Assembly: GCA_039029935.1 (NCBI GenBank) | Contig: JBCCFC010000167.1 | Coordinates: forward strand, 1 to 15,071 | DNA: 15,071 nucleotides | Direction of reading: 5' to 3' | From: G039029935 sp039029935 | Lineage (GTDB): Bacteria; Chloroflexota; Anaerolineae; Caldilineales; Caldilineaceae | Shown here: in pieces, positions 7,931 to 13,517 of the stretch | How the letters are laid out: each line of letters begins with the position of its first letter | Numbering within the stretch: the first letter of the stretch is position 1 | Made by a program: the position numbers and the translations under genes | Notes under the pieces: model-generated | What the model was told of the DNA's origin: nothing | Databases searched by the model: none | The model's input: the letters and a program-made list of their open reading frames with translations, nothing else

Positions 7931-8752
7931 CTATGGGTCCACCGATGACAGCATATACGTTAACAATTCCTGATGAAACGGTCCCGCACTTACCACCGCA
8001 CCAATCTTCTCGCGACCGCCCCAGACCAGCGGCATACCACTCATGCTACTCACTGTGCCACCCGCTTCAGTCACCAGTAGACTACCCCCTGCGACATCCC
8101 ATGCGCCTAAATTGTAGTTGAGATAGGCGTCCAGACGCCCACAGGCAATCCACGCCAATGCCAATGCGGCTGAACCAATCGCCCGAATTGTGCGCACATT
8201 GTGTCCCAATGTACTCAGTGTACGCAGGCTGAGGTCGCGCTCCTCAAACTTACGCCCCCAATCGAGACAGAGGGCTGCTTCGCTCAATTCTTTGATGTCG
8301 GATACATGGATAGATTGCCGATTGCGCGTTGCCCCTTGTCCTAGCGTGGCTGAGAATAACTCGTCATGCAGCGGATCGTAAATAACACCGACAACAAGTT
8401 GATTATCCCTAGACAAAACACCAATGGAGACACAAAAGTTGGTCATGTGGCGGCTGTAGTTACTTGTGCCGTCAATAGGGTCAATGATCCAGCGTGCATC
8501 ACCTACGTCTGGCAGTTCTGCATCCTCTTCCTCTGCTAAAAAGCCATGCGTTGGAAACTCGGTTTTGACCATCTCTGTAATACATTGTTGTGCAGCAAAG
8601 TCGGCATCTGTCACCAAATCCCGAAAGCCCTTGCTGATTCGTTGTAGAGGCTGCTCGCGCTTTTGCAAGATGATTTGCCCTGCCTCACGCGCTGCCTTTT
8701 CCGCAACGCTACGCCATGTTTCCCACTGTGCTATTGTCGATTCGTTTTGCAT
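7931..8752 (-). CDS. Inositol monophosphatase family protein
   Basis: 273 residues from ATG 8752. A Mg-dependent, Li-sensitive type of phosphatase fold that hydrolyses small phosphate monoesters such as myo-inositol-1-phosphate, histidinol phosphate or 3'-phosphoadenosine compounds. Motif 1 is WIIDPIDGTSNY with metal ligands Asp91 and Asp94; the upstream LAEEE (about 72-76) supplies the metal-binding Glu. Motif 2 is GAWDVAGGSLLVTEAGG with Asp219. All key residues are present and length is normal. The frame stays open to a GTG at 8809, but that codon lies inside the palindromic repeat at 8775-8822, and ATG 8752 has GGGA about 9 bases upstream, so ATG 8752 is preferred. The gene follows the GyrA-like gene on the same strand. 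Exact substrate is undetermined. Confidence 0.9.
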   Translation of the reverse strand: MQNESTIAQWETWRSVAEKAAREAGQIILQKREQPLQRISKGFRDLVTDADFAAQQCITEMVKTEFPTHGFLAEEEDAELPDVGDARWIIDPIDGTSNYSRHMTNFCVSIGVLSRDNQLVVGVIYDPLHDELFSATLGQGATRNRQSIHVSDIKELSEAALCLDWGRKFEERDLSLRTLSTLGHNVRTIRAIGSAALALAWIACGRLDAYLNYNLGAWDVAGGSLLVTEAGGTVSSMSGMPLVWGGREKIGAVVSAGPFHQELLTYMLSSVDP

Positions 8753-8774
8753 GAATTTGTCCCGAAATATATTA

Positions 8775-8822
8775 GTAGGGGTATGGGGTAGTGTACCCAC
8801 GCACACCACCCCATACCCCTAC
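8775..8822. repeat. Palindromic repeat GTAGGGGTATGGGGT... between two co-directional genes
   Basis: Arms 8775-8794 and 8803-8822 pair at 19 of 20 positions around an 8-base loop. The ends GTAGGGG/CCCCTAC match the pattern of GTAGGGGC...GCCCCTAC palindromes that I recall as abundant in Chloroflexota and cyanobacterial intergenic DNA. It lies in the 95-base gap between the GyrA-like and phosphatase genes and, in a shared transcript, would form a strong hairpin that could stabilise the upstream message or reduce read-through. Confidence 0.8.
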
Positions 8823-8847
8823 GCGCATTACATTGAGTCAGATATTT

Positions 8848-10068
8848 TTACAGAGCATCAAAATCGAGATCATCCAAAGTCTCCGCATCATCATCTACCG
8901 AGTCCTCAATCACACCGACTGGGGCAATAGCACTATCGTCGTCACCATCATCTGCGCTAAAGAGGTCTTCCACCTCATCCACAGGCGCGGCAATCACCCG
9001 ACTCACAGTCATGGCTGCGCTTGTATCGCCACGCAAGGCCATACAGTTGACGCCTTGGACAACGCCCTCTTTGGCGGGCACTTCAGCCGTCTGGAAGCGA
9101 ATGATTTTGCCCAGTTCAGAAATCACAAAGGCATCATCTTTGCTTTCGACGCCAGGAATGACTGTGTATAGACCAACCAATGAATCGGTTTTCATGGCGA
9201 TTTTGCCGCCAGCACCAGGCGATTTGTTGGCTGTAAACTTGGACATCAGCCGCACCGTGCCCTTGCCATCACTGTTGACCATAAACAGACCGCCGTCATC
9301 GGGGACGCAGGCAATACCCACAACTTCATCACTGGGGTCCACACGCATCCCCAAACAGCCACGCATAGGCACTTGTTTTTCAGCAAAACGAATGCCTTTG
9401 CCCTTGCGCGTGGCGATGAAAATATCATCAATCCCACCCGTTGTCCAACAGGCAGCAGCAGGCGCACCGCCGTTTTTGACATCATACAGAACGGTACCTG
9501 GCTTGAGATTGCGGCTAAGGTACTGCGCGCCAATCCGACGCACCTGACCGCGCTTGCTGACCAATGCCAGATGCGAGCCACCTTGATAGTCAAAGGCTTT
9601 GTCTGGAAAAATCAAGGACAGTGTTTCGTCTTCGCGCAGTGGGAACTGTGCTAAAATCGACTCACCCTTGCCACGGACATCCGTTTCTATTATGCTCTCA
9701 ACGGAGAGGTGGAAAGCACGGGCATGACTTGTCACCAAGACCAACCCTGCATCAATCTCCGCAGGAATCAAAAATTTTGGCGGGTCGTCGGGGTCGGCTT
9801 CAATATCAAAAACACCCATGCCACCCCGTCGTTGACGGGTGTAATGGTGACGTGCAGTGCGCTTTGCCACACCACTGGCTGTGATTGTAATCAGTTGGAC
9901 GGTGGTCGGTGGTTCACTCAATTCCATCGGCACATCAATCACTTCATTTTCTTCTTTGCGCGCACGGCTACTTTTGCGTCGTTTGCTGGCAACTTGTGTC
10001 TCTAATGCCTCAATATAATCGAGTACTTCTTGTGGAACACCACTTAAGTCAGGTCGTTCTAAACTCAT
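8848..10068 (-). CDS. Stand-alone DNA gyrase A C-terminal (beta-pinwheel) domain protein
   Basis: 406 residues. Residues about 57-375 match the DNA-wrapping C-terminal pinwheel of GyrA/ParC: repeated blades such as LALVSKRGQVRRI, DIFIATRKGKGIRF, LFMVNSDGKGTVRLM and AFVISELGKIIRF. A GyrA-box-like motif QRRGGMG is at 79-85; the usual box has Lys where Met84 stands. No breakage-reunion domain or catalytic tyrosine is present. Before the pinwheel are a short helix and a basic stretch (SKRRKSSRARK, 28-38). After it is a very acidic tail (SADDGDDDSA...DDLDFDAL). The protein could bind or wrap DNA, or modulate gyrase, without cutting; this is inference. The start ATG 10068 is preceded by AAAGGG. It is the first gene of a minus-strand group with the phosphatase and possibly Uma2. 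Confidence 0.88.
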   Translation of the reverse strand: MSLERPDLSGVPQEVLDYIEALETQVASKRRKSSRARKEENEVIDVPMELSEPPTTVQLITITASGVAKRTARHHYTRQRRGGMGVFDIEADPDDPPKFLIPAEIDAGLVLVTSHARAFHLSVESIIETDVRGKGESILAQFPLREDETLSLIFPDKAFDYQGGSHLALVSKRGQVRRIGAQYLSRNLKPGTVLYDVKNGGAPAAACWTTGGIDDIFIATRKGKGIRFAEKQVPMRGCLGMRVDPSDEVVGIACVPDDGGLFMVNSDGKGTVRLMSKFTANKSPGAGGKIAMKTDSLVGLYTVIPGVESKDDAFVISELGKIIRFQTAEVPAKEGVVQGVNCMALRGDTSAAMTVSRVIAAPVDEVEDLFSADDGDDDSAIAPVGVIEDSVDDDAETLDDLDFDAL

Positions 10069-10101
10069 TTTGGATTACCCTTTACAAATAAGCGTGAGTC
10101 A

Positions 10102-10127
10102 ATGGATGATTTCGTTGAATCATCCAT
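10102..10127 (-). other. Hairpin in the 5' leader of the GyrA-like gene
   Basis: A perfect 10-bp inverted repeat, ATGGATGATT/AATCATCCAT, with a 6-base loop, lies within the predicted leader of about 73 nt between the promoter and ATG 10068. It could be a regulator site or an RNA stability element. The ribosome-binding site is outside it. Confidence 0.5.
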
Positions 10128-10147
10128 GACAGTTTATGTACAAAGGT

Positions 10148-10177
10148 AGTATAGGCGTTGAACAGGGGGATTGTCAA
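10148..10177 (-). promoter_or_regulatory. Strong sigma70-like promoter of the GyrA-like gene
   Basis: On the minus strand, TTGACA (plus coordinates 10172-10177) and TATACT (10148-10153) are separated by 18 bases. The -35 is a perfect consensus and the -10 has five of six bases. Predicted start of transcription is near 10141. The -35 lies just 11 bases from the first unit of the 62-bp repeat array. Confidence 0.7.
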
Positions 10178-10188
10178 CTGAGCTAGTC

Positions 10189-10418
10189 ACACAGATTGCC
10201 TATTTGTGATGCAGTAATCAACCTGCCACACTGAACCCGCCGAGCCAGTGCCACAGATTGGTTATCTGTGACGCAGGTAGCCAACCTGCGATACTAAACC
10301 GCCGAGCCAGTACCACAGATTGGTTATCTGTGACGCAGGTAGCCAACCTGCGATACTAAGCCGCCGAGCCAGTACCACAGATTGCTATCTGTGGTGCAGC
10401 TAATCAACCTGCGATACT
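10189..10418. repeat. Tandem array of four 62-bp units, each with two palindromes
   Basis: Units begin at 10189, 10251, 10313 and 10375, an exact 62-base period. Units 2 and 3 differ by one base; units 1 and 4 are diverged or truncated at the end. Each unit carries a first palindrome of the type CACAGAT...ATCTGTG, a second of the type GCAGGT...ACCTGC, then a constant spacer containing CCGCCGAGCCAG. No open frame runs through it that looks like protein. It lies upstream of the GyrA-like promoter and downstream of the P460 gene, both on the minus strand. Function unknown; it is not a CRISPR array because the whole unit repeats without unique spacers. Confidence 0.85.
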
Positions 10419-10558
10419 GGAACGCACACTCACACTATCCGAACGATCCGAAACCCCGAATTATTCAACCGAGAGTGCGGTGCGTACCAAATCCGATACG
10501 TACACCGTACCGACGACTGTAGGGCTTTCTCATAAAACATGAGATTCGCGAAGAAAGT

Positions 10559-10710
10559 GTAATGGTCAGAAAGAGGTTGAACACGAAAAGCTGTACTATG
10601 AAGTCACTCCTGCAAAGGCCAGAATTTACTCTGGTACGACGCTGATTCTTGCCCTCGTAGGAGTGGCTAAATGGACTGGTCAAATTATTCAACCTGTTAC
10701 TGACCATTAC
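10559..10710. mobile_element. MITE-like element with imperfect 23-bp terminal inverted repeats
   Basis: The left end reads GTAATGGTCAG, four unmatched bases, then AGGTTGAA (10559-10581); the right end is the inverse (10688-10710). The total is 152 bp. AGT directly flanks both ends (10556-10558 and 10711-10713), a possible 3-bp target duplication. Inside are two smaller inverted repeats, CACTCCT/AGGAGTG and CCAGA/TCTGG. No transposase is encoded; an 80-codon open frame across it shows no recognisable domain. It could alternatively be a structured RNA. The neighbouring 10419-10558 holds nothing I recognise, apart from AATTATTCAACC (10459-10470), which recurs at 10683-10694. Confidence 0.5.
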
Positions 10711-10769
10711 AGTTTTGCTCGAAAACCGAGTAAAACATGCACATTTTTATGTCAATATATATACGTGAA

Positions 10770-11780
10770 CTACTCTGATGCTTCGGTCACTGTCAACGTC
10801 CCCACCATACCAGCGGCAGCGTGACCCGGAACAGCACAAACATATTGATACCCCCCAACATCTGGTGCAGTGAAGGCGATGGTCGTTGATTCCCCAGCCG
10901 CAACAAGCCCCGTATCAATCCCATCAACCGCATCATCTGTGTTGACGATTGTCGTATCGGTATCCTTGGGCAGCAGCACGAATTGATGTCCAACCGCGCT
11001 ACCACTGGCAAAATTCAAGCTGACCTGCGCACCGCTCTCCACCTCAAGCGCATCGGGGTCAAATCGCAGTGTGTCATTGCCGAGTACATCAATTACAACG
11101 GCCCCTTCCGCAACCTCGGCAGCAGGTTCTTCGATAGGTTCTTCGGTTGCCTCTTCACCTTCCATCATTTCCTCGGCCTTGTTAGCGACAAAAGAGGGAA
11201 TATCAGAAACTGTTTTGGCAATATGCTCAAATGAGAATAGATGATGCGTTTCCGTGAGTGGCGCATGACAGGCACGACACGCATTGAGGTCTTTGTCTGC
11301 CAACGAGCCATCTGGCTTGAACGTGGCAAACTCCCACTGCTCATTTTTAAGTCCTTCTGGCAAGTCCGCACCAAAACCCTCTCGCCGCTCCATAACCGCA
11401 ACCAGTGCCATATCACCACGAATCCGTCTGCCAAGCGCAGAGACCATGACTTCACCGGATTCATCTAACACTGCCTTGTAGACTTCGGCCACAAGCACAG
11501 AGCCAAAGGGCAGCAGCCCACTCTCGTCCGGTCCTTGCATGGCGATATCATTGGCAAAGAGCCGGATGGTTTGGTCATGATTCTGTACACGATCCAAGCT
11601 CAGATAGTTTTCAAACGCAGTCTCATAGCCATCTGGATAAGCAATGCCTGTTTCGGCAATGACTGGCGCAGCAATACCTGATGCAGAATGTTGGCTCTCA
11701 TCTGCTGTAATTGGCTGGCATGACGCGACAAACATTGCCATGCAACCTAGAAGCAGAAATCTTGTAAACTTCATCATCAT
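10770..11780 (-). CDS. Lipoprotein fusing a cytochrome P460 domain to a type-1 copper cupredoxin
   Basis: 336 residues. A lipoprotein signal peptide has lipobox VASC, with Cys21 as the lipid anchor. Residues about 45-190 resemble the cytochrome P460/c'-beta fold: an aromatic-rich start YPDGYETAFENYLSLD and a C-terminal c-type haem site CRACH (Cys168, Cys171, His172) followed by APLTETHHLFSFEHI. Residues 203-227 are an acidic Glu/Pro/Ala linker. Residues 228-336 are a cupredoxin with all type-1 copper ligands: His265 (VGHQF), Cys315, His320 and Met325 (YVCAVPGHAAAGM). P460 proteins oxidise hydroxylamine or bind NO; a cupredoxin would serve as the electron carrier. Substrate is not determinable here. 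The ATG at 11780 is the first of three Met codons and lies after AGGAAAGGATAAAA. It is controlled by MarR-type palindromes upstream, with marR as the preceding gene. Confidence 0.88.
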   Translation of the reverse strand: MMMKFTRFLLLGCMAMFVASCQPITADESQHSASGIAAPVIAETGIAYPDGYETAFENYLSLDRVQNHDQTIRLFANDIAMQGPDESGLLPFGSVLVAEVYKAVLDESGEVMVSALGRRIRGDMALVAVMERREGFGADLPEGLKNEQWEFATFKPDGSLADKDLNACRACHAPLTETHHLFSFEHIAKTVSDIPSFVANKAEEMMEGEEATEEPIEEPAAEVAEGAVVIDVLGNDTLRFDPDALEVESGAQVSLNFASGSAVGHQFVLLPKDTDTTIVNTDDAVDGIDTGLVAAGESTTIAFTAPDVGGYQYVCAVPGHAAAGMVGTLTVTEASE

Positions 11781-11807
11781 TTTTATCCTTTCCTATTGGG
11801 ATGCAAG

Positions 11808-11827
11808 AAAGTTGTATATACAACTTT
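11808..11827. promoter_or_regulatory. Perfect 20-bp palindrome, probable MarR operator upstream of the P460 gene
   Basis: AAAGTTGTATATACAACTTT is a perfect palindrome whose core TTGTATATACAA is identical to the one in the marR promoter. It lies 28 bases before the P460 start codon. On the minus strand its right half would supply a -10-like TACAAC with TTTTCA 16 bases upstream, so a bound repressor would cover the promoter, as at marR. Confidence 0.75.
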
Positions 11828-11886
11828 AATGTTGAAAATTAGTCTCGTAGGTTGCGCAGGCTTTCTGTGTTCCTATGAGACCATTG

Positions 11887-11902
11887 AGTTGTATATGCAA
11901 CT
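11887..11902. promoter_or_regulatory. Second, imperfect MarR-type operator upstream of the P460 gene
   Basis: AGTTGTATATGCAACT is the same palindrome with one base changed. Its centre is 77 bases from the centre of the perfect copy, about seven helical turns, so two bound dimers would be on nearly the same face of the DNA and could cooperate or loop. Confidence 0.6.
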
Positions 11903-11910
11903 TACTTGCT

Positions 11911-11939
11911 AAAAAATAAGTAGCGCAATTTTGCACTAC
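11911..11939 (-). terminator. Rho-independent terminator of the MarR gene
   Basis: On the minus strand GTAGTGC and GCGCTAC pair around a short AAAATT loop (plus coordinates 11920-11939) and are followed by TTATTTTTT. It begins 10 bases after the marR stop codon. This separates marR from the P460 gene, which must then use its own promoter in 11783-11910, where both operators lie. Confidence 0.75.
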
Positions 11940-11949
11940 TGATAAAAAC

Positions 11950-12420
11950 TTACCGTGTTTTTTCGTATTCTTGAATCCGATCAAACGCAGTCCGAATTGC
12001 CTCCGTGATGTCTTGACCCAAGATGGACGTAACTTCGGCCTGTGCCTGTCTCCATGCTAGCTCGGCCTGTTGGACCAACTCAAATCCAGTGGTTGTTGTG
12101 TGAAAAAGCAGGCGGTTCCCCGAATCACCACGCTGGCTGTCCACAAACCCACGTTCTTTCAACACTCGCAGATTCCGCGTCAGTGTCGATTTCTCATAGC
12201 CAAGTTCCGTTGCAATCTGGTGTGGTGAAATCGAGCCAGCTTCTGTGATAAAGATAAGCATATTGATCTGTGTAAATTTGATGTTTAACGGGCGAAGATG
12301 CTCATCAAAGATTCGTGTTACCACACGACTAATGGTGCGTATACGCGCGCCTGTACACTCGGTTAGAACCTCCTCGGCAACGCCACAAATCCTTTGTATT
12401 TCTTTTGGATTCAAAGACAT
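11950..12420 (-). CDS. MarR-family transcriptional regulator
   Basis: 156 residues from ATG 12420. The central winged helix reads SPHQIATELGYEKSTLTRNLRVLKERGFV, followed by the wing RGDSGNRLLFHTT and a long C-terminal helix. Two cysteines in the N-terminal helices (Cys12 and Cys22) lie near where OhrR-type MarR proteins carry their redox cysteine, so a peroxide or thiol-reactive signal is possible; alignment is off by about two residues, so this is tentative. A longer frame starting at TTG 12447 would begin upstream of the -10 box and is rejected. No Shine-Dalgarno sequence precedes ATG 12420, and the predicted transcription start is within one to three bases of it, pointing to a leaderless mRNA. 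The protein probably represses itself and the downstream P460-cupredoxin gene through shared palindromes. Confidence 0.9.
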   Translation of the reverse strand: MSLNPKEIQRICGVAEEVLTECTGARIRTISRVVTRIFDEHLRPLNIKFTQINMLIFITEAGSISPHQIATELGYEKSTLTRNLRVLKERGFVDSQRGDSGNRLLFHTTTTGFELVQQAELAWRQAQAEVTSILGQDITEAIRTAFDRIQEYEKTR

Positions 12421-12427
12421 GGACCAT

Positions 12428-12456
12428 ATTGTATATACAACTCTCAATCACGTCAA
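12428..12456 (-). promoter_or_regulatory. marR promoter overlapped by its operator palindrome
   Basis: On the minus strand TTGACG (plus 12451-12456) and TACAAT (12428-12433) are 17 bases apart, five of six consensus bases in each box. The palindrome TTGTATATACAA (12429-12440) covers five of the six -10 bases and part of the spacer, so binding would block RNA polymerase. The same core occurs at 11812-11823 before the P460 gene. Confidence 0.75.
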
Positions 12457-12501
12457 ATTTCGATTCAGCCATTTTGACTTAATGACAATCGCAGATAACG
12501 C

Positions 12502-12570
12502 TCAACTGGTCACCATATCCTTGTAGAGCCGCACAATCTCTCGGTGTTCTGGCACATTCTCCAGATATGA
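12502..12570 (-). pseudogene. Possible C-terminal remnant of a degraded gene
   Basis: Between a TAG (12571-12573) and a TGA (12502-12504) the minus strand encodes 22 residues, SYLENVPEHREIVRLYKDM plus three. They read like the last helix of a real protein; the ENPEHREIV pattern recalls the C-termini of some sulfatases, but this is a loose resemblance. The remnant stops where the palindromic repeat cluster begins, consistent with truncation by insertion. It may be chance. Confidence 0.25.
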
Positions 12571-12790
12571 CTAGGCAGCGATGCCTAAGCAATGGAAAGC
12601 GCGCCACCACCTTAGCGTGCTAATGAGCGTTCATAAATTAAATGTGTATAAACCCACACCGCCGTGAATGGTCGGTGCTACATAGCGACGACCCATGAAT
12701 GGGCCTTTTGGCGGTAGGTAAAAGACCTTTAAAAGCCCAATTCATTGGGCGTCTTTGATTAGCCCTGCGGTTTTAACCCAGGGCGGGTTG
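12571..12790. repeat. Cluster of short palindromes (composite REP-like element)
   Basis: About 220 bases hold a chain of palindromes: CTAGGCA/TGCCTAAG (12571-12589), CCCAT/ATGGG (12692-12703), GCCCAAT/ATTGGGC nested in AAAGAC/GTCTTT (12721-12756), and GCCCTG/CAGGGC (12762-12784). No coding sequence is seen. Similar strings of GAATGGGC- and CCCAATTCATTGGG-type hairpins recur between genes in Chloroflexota in my experience. It sits at the break point of the TIR fragment. Confidence 0.6.
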
Positions 12791-12967
12791 ACTGTGGAGT
12801 TTATCACCCCCACGTAGGTTACGTGAATCGACCCATGTTTGGATGTTGTGTAGTTCCAGTTGTTGACGCAACGCCGTGACGAAATCATCGTCGGCTGTTG
12901 CGTGAGAGAGATATTCATGTATGGTGATACGCCACGGAGGATGAAAAAGAATATAATCTAGACGCAC
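12773..12967 (-). pseudogene. Truncated TIR-domain protein fragment
   Basis: The minus-strand frame encodes HEYLSHATADDDFVTALRQQ, then a segment ending NIQTWVDSRNLRGGDKL. This matches the first third of a TIR domain: strand A with LSHATADDDFV, helix A, and the W.D...L..GD BB-loop region. After GGDKL (about 12797) the frame runs into the palindromic repeat cluster and stops seven codons later, so the remaining TIR strands, including the catalytic Glu region of NAD-cleaving TIRs, are missing. A GTG at 12967 is the nominal start, but the frame stays open to about 13027 and the N-terminal context (LDYILFHPPWRITI) is not typical, so both ends may be rearranged. TIR proteins in bacteria often serve anti-phage defence; this copy cannot be functional as a full domain. 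Confidence 0.7.
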
Positions 12968-13005
12968 ATTGCCACCAGAAATCGATAAATTCCGTGGAAC
13001 AATAA

Positions 13006-13086
13006 ATTTCGAGAGAGCAGAGACGCGCTATTAAGACACTAAATCAACTTGGCTTTGAGGTTGACTTACAACCGACGCAAGCATGA
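13006..13086 (+). pseudogene. Possible transposase C-terminal tail
   Basis: The plus strand encodes REQRRAIKTLNQLGFEVDLQ, then PTQA and a stop at 13084-13086, in a frame that opens only at 13006. The pattern (basic helix, then LGFEVDL and a stop) is like the extreme C-terminus of several IS transposases. Upstream is only the antisense of the TIR fragment, so the rest of the gene is gone. Recognition rests on a short stretch. Confidence 0.35.
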
Positions 13087-13482
13087 TTTAGTCGTTTTCA
13101 TAATTGATACACGATTGGACACCCTTTCGTGTTTTTTTGACTAATCGGGTAGATTTCTATACTGTTCTATTTGACGCGCCTTGTTTTGCATACTCTTGAC
13201 CTTGCTTTTTTCAGGGCAGGGCAGGTTGTGCTCAATTCGGGTATGCATACGCAGCTACCGATGCTCAAGTTGGCAATGAGGGACCTAGTTTGGAGCATCC
13301 ATGACGCGTTCAAAGGAGTTGGTAAGCAGAGTGCAGTGATTGTTCGATCTAATCTCGCATAGAATGTGGGTTGCGGTGACCGCCTACATCAAAGTATGAA
13401 CGAGATAAGACTTAATATTATGTCAATATGGGCAGATATAGTGCGTGTTTGTTTTGGTTACCCTTTTTTCATCTGCTTTGGC
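13087..13482. other. Gene-free decayed stretch
   Basis: No credible gene is seen in these 400 bases. They hold a weak hairpin ACACGA/TCGTGT followed by seven T (13109-13138), which could terminate plus-strand transcription, and one copy of a 17-base direct repeat. A 63-codon plus-strand frame opening at TTG 13171 and ending at 13362 has no recognisable motif, though its last part (DAFKGVGKQSAVIVRSNLA) reads somewhat protein-like. Confidence 0.4.
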
Positions 13483-13517
13483 TCATATGACCGCGTTTGT
13501 TTTCAGGGCAGGGCAGG
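13209..13517 (+). repeat. Direct repeat TTTCAGGGCAGGGCAGG, two copies 292 bp apart
   Basis: The 17-base sequence TTTCAGGGCAGGGCAGG occurs at 13209-13225 and 13501-13517. The second copy lies in the 3' part of the broken XRE-family gene. The copies may mark the ends of an inserted or duplicated 290-bp segment, or be a target duplication of an old insertion. Confidence 0.55.

Noticed and set aside
8791..9884. Several plus-strand frames of 90-178 residues opposite the GyrA-like and phosphatase genes
   Set aside because: All are shadows of well-conserved minus-strand genes.
10189..10418. CRISPR array
   Set aside because: The full 62-bp unit repeats; there are no unique spacers and no cas genes in the window.
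10465..10707. An 80-residue minus-strand open frame
   Set aside because: It spans the inverted-repeat element, has no ribosome-binding site or domain, and reads as low-quality protein.
10713..10735. Terminator after the P460 gene (TTTTGCTCGAAAACCGAGTAAAA hairpin half-sites)
   Set aside because: The stem is weak and no T run follows on the minus strand; P460 termination remains unassigned.
12421..12447. MarR start at TTG 12447
   Set aside because: It lies upstream of the -10 box of the only good promoter, within the operator; ATG 12420 begins the family-like sequence.
13171..13362. A 63-residue plus-strand frame with a TTG start
   Set aside because: No recognisable motif or ribosome-binding site; lies in a decayed region and includes one copy of a direct repeat.
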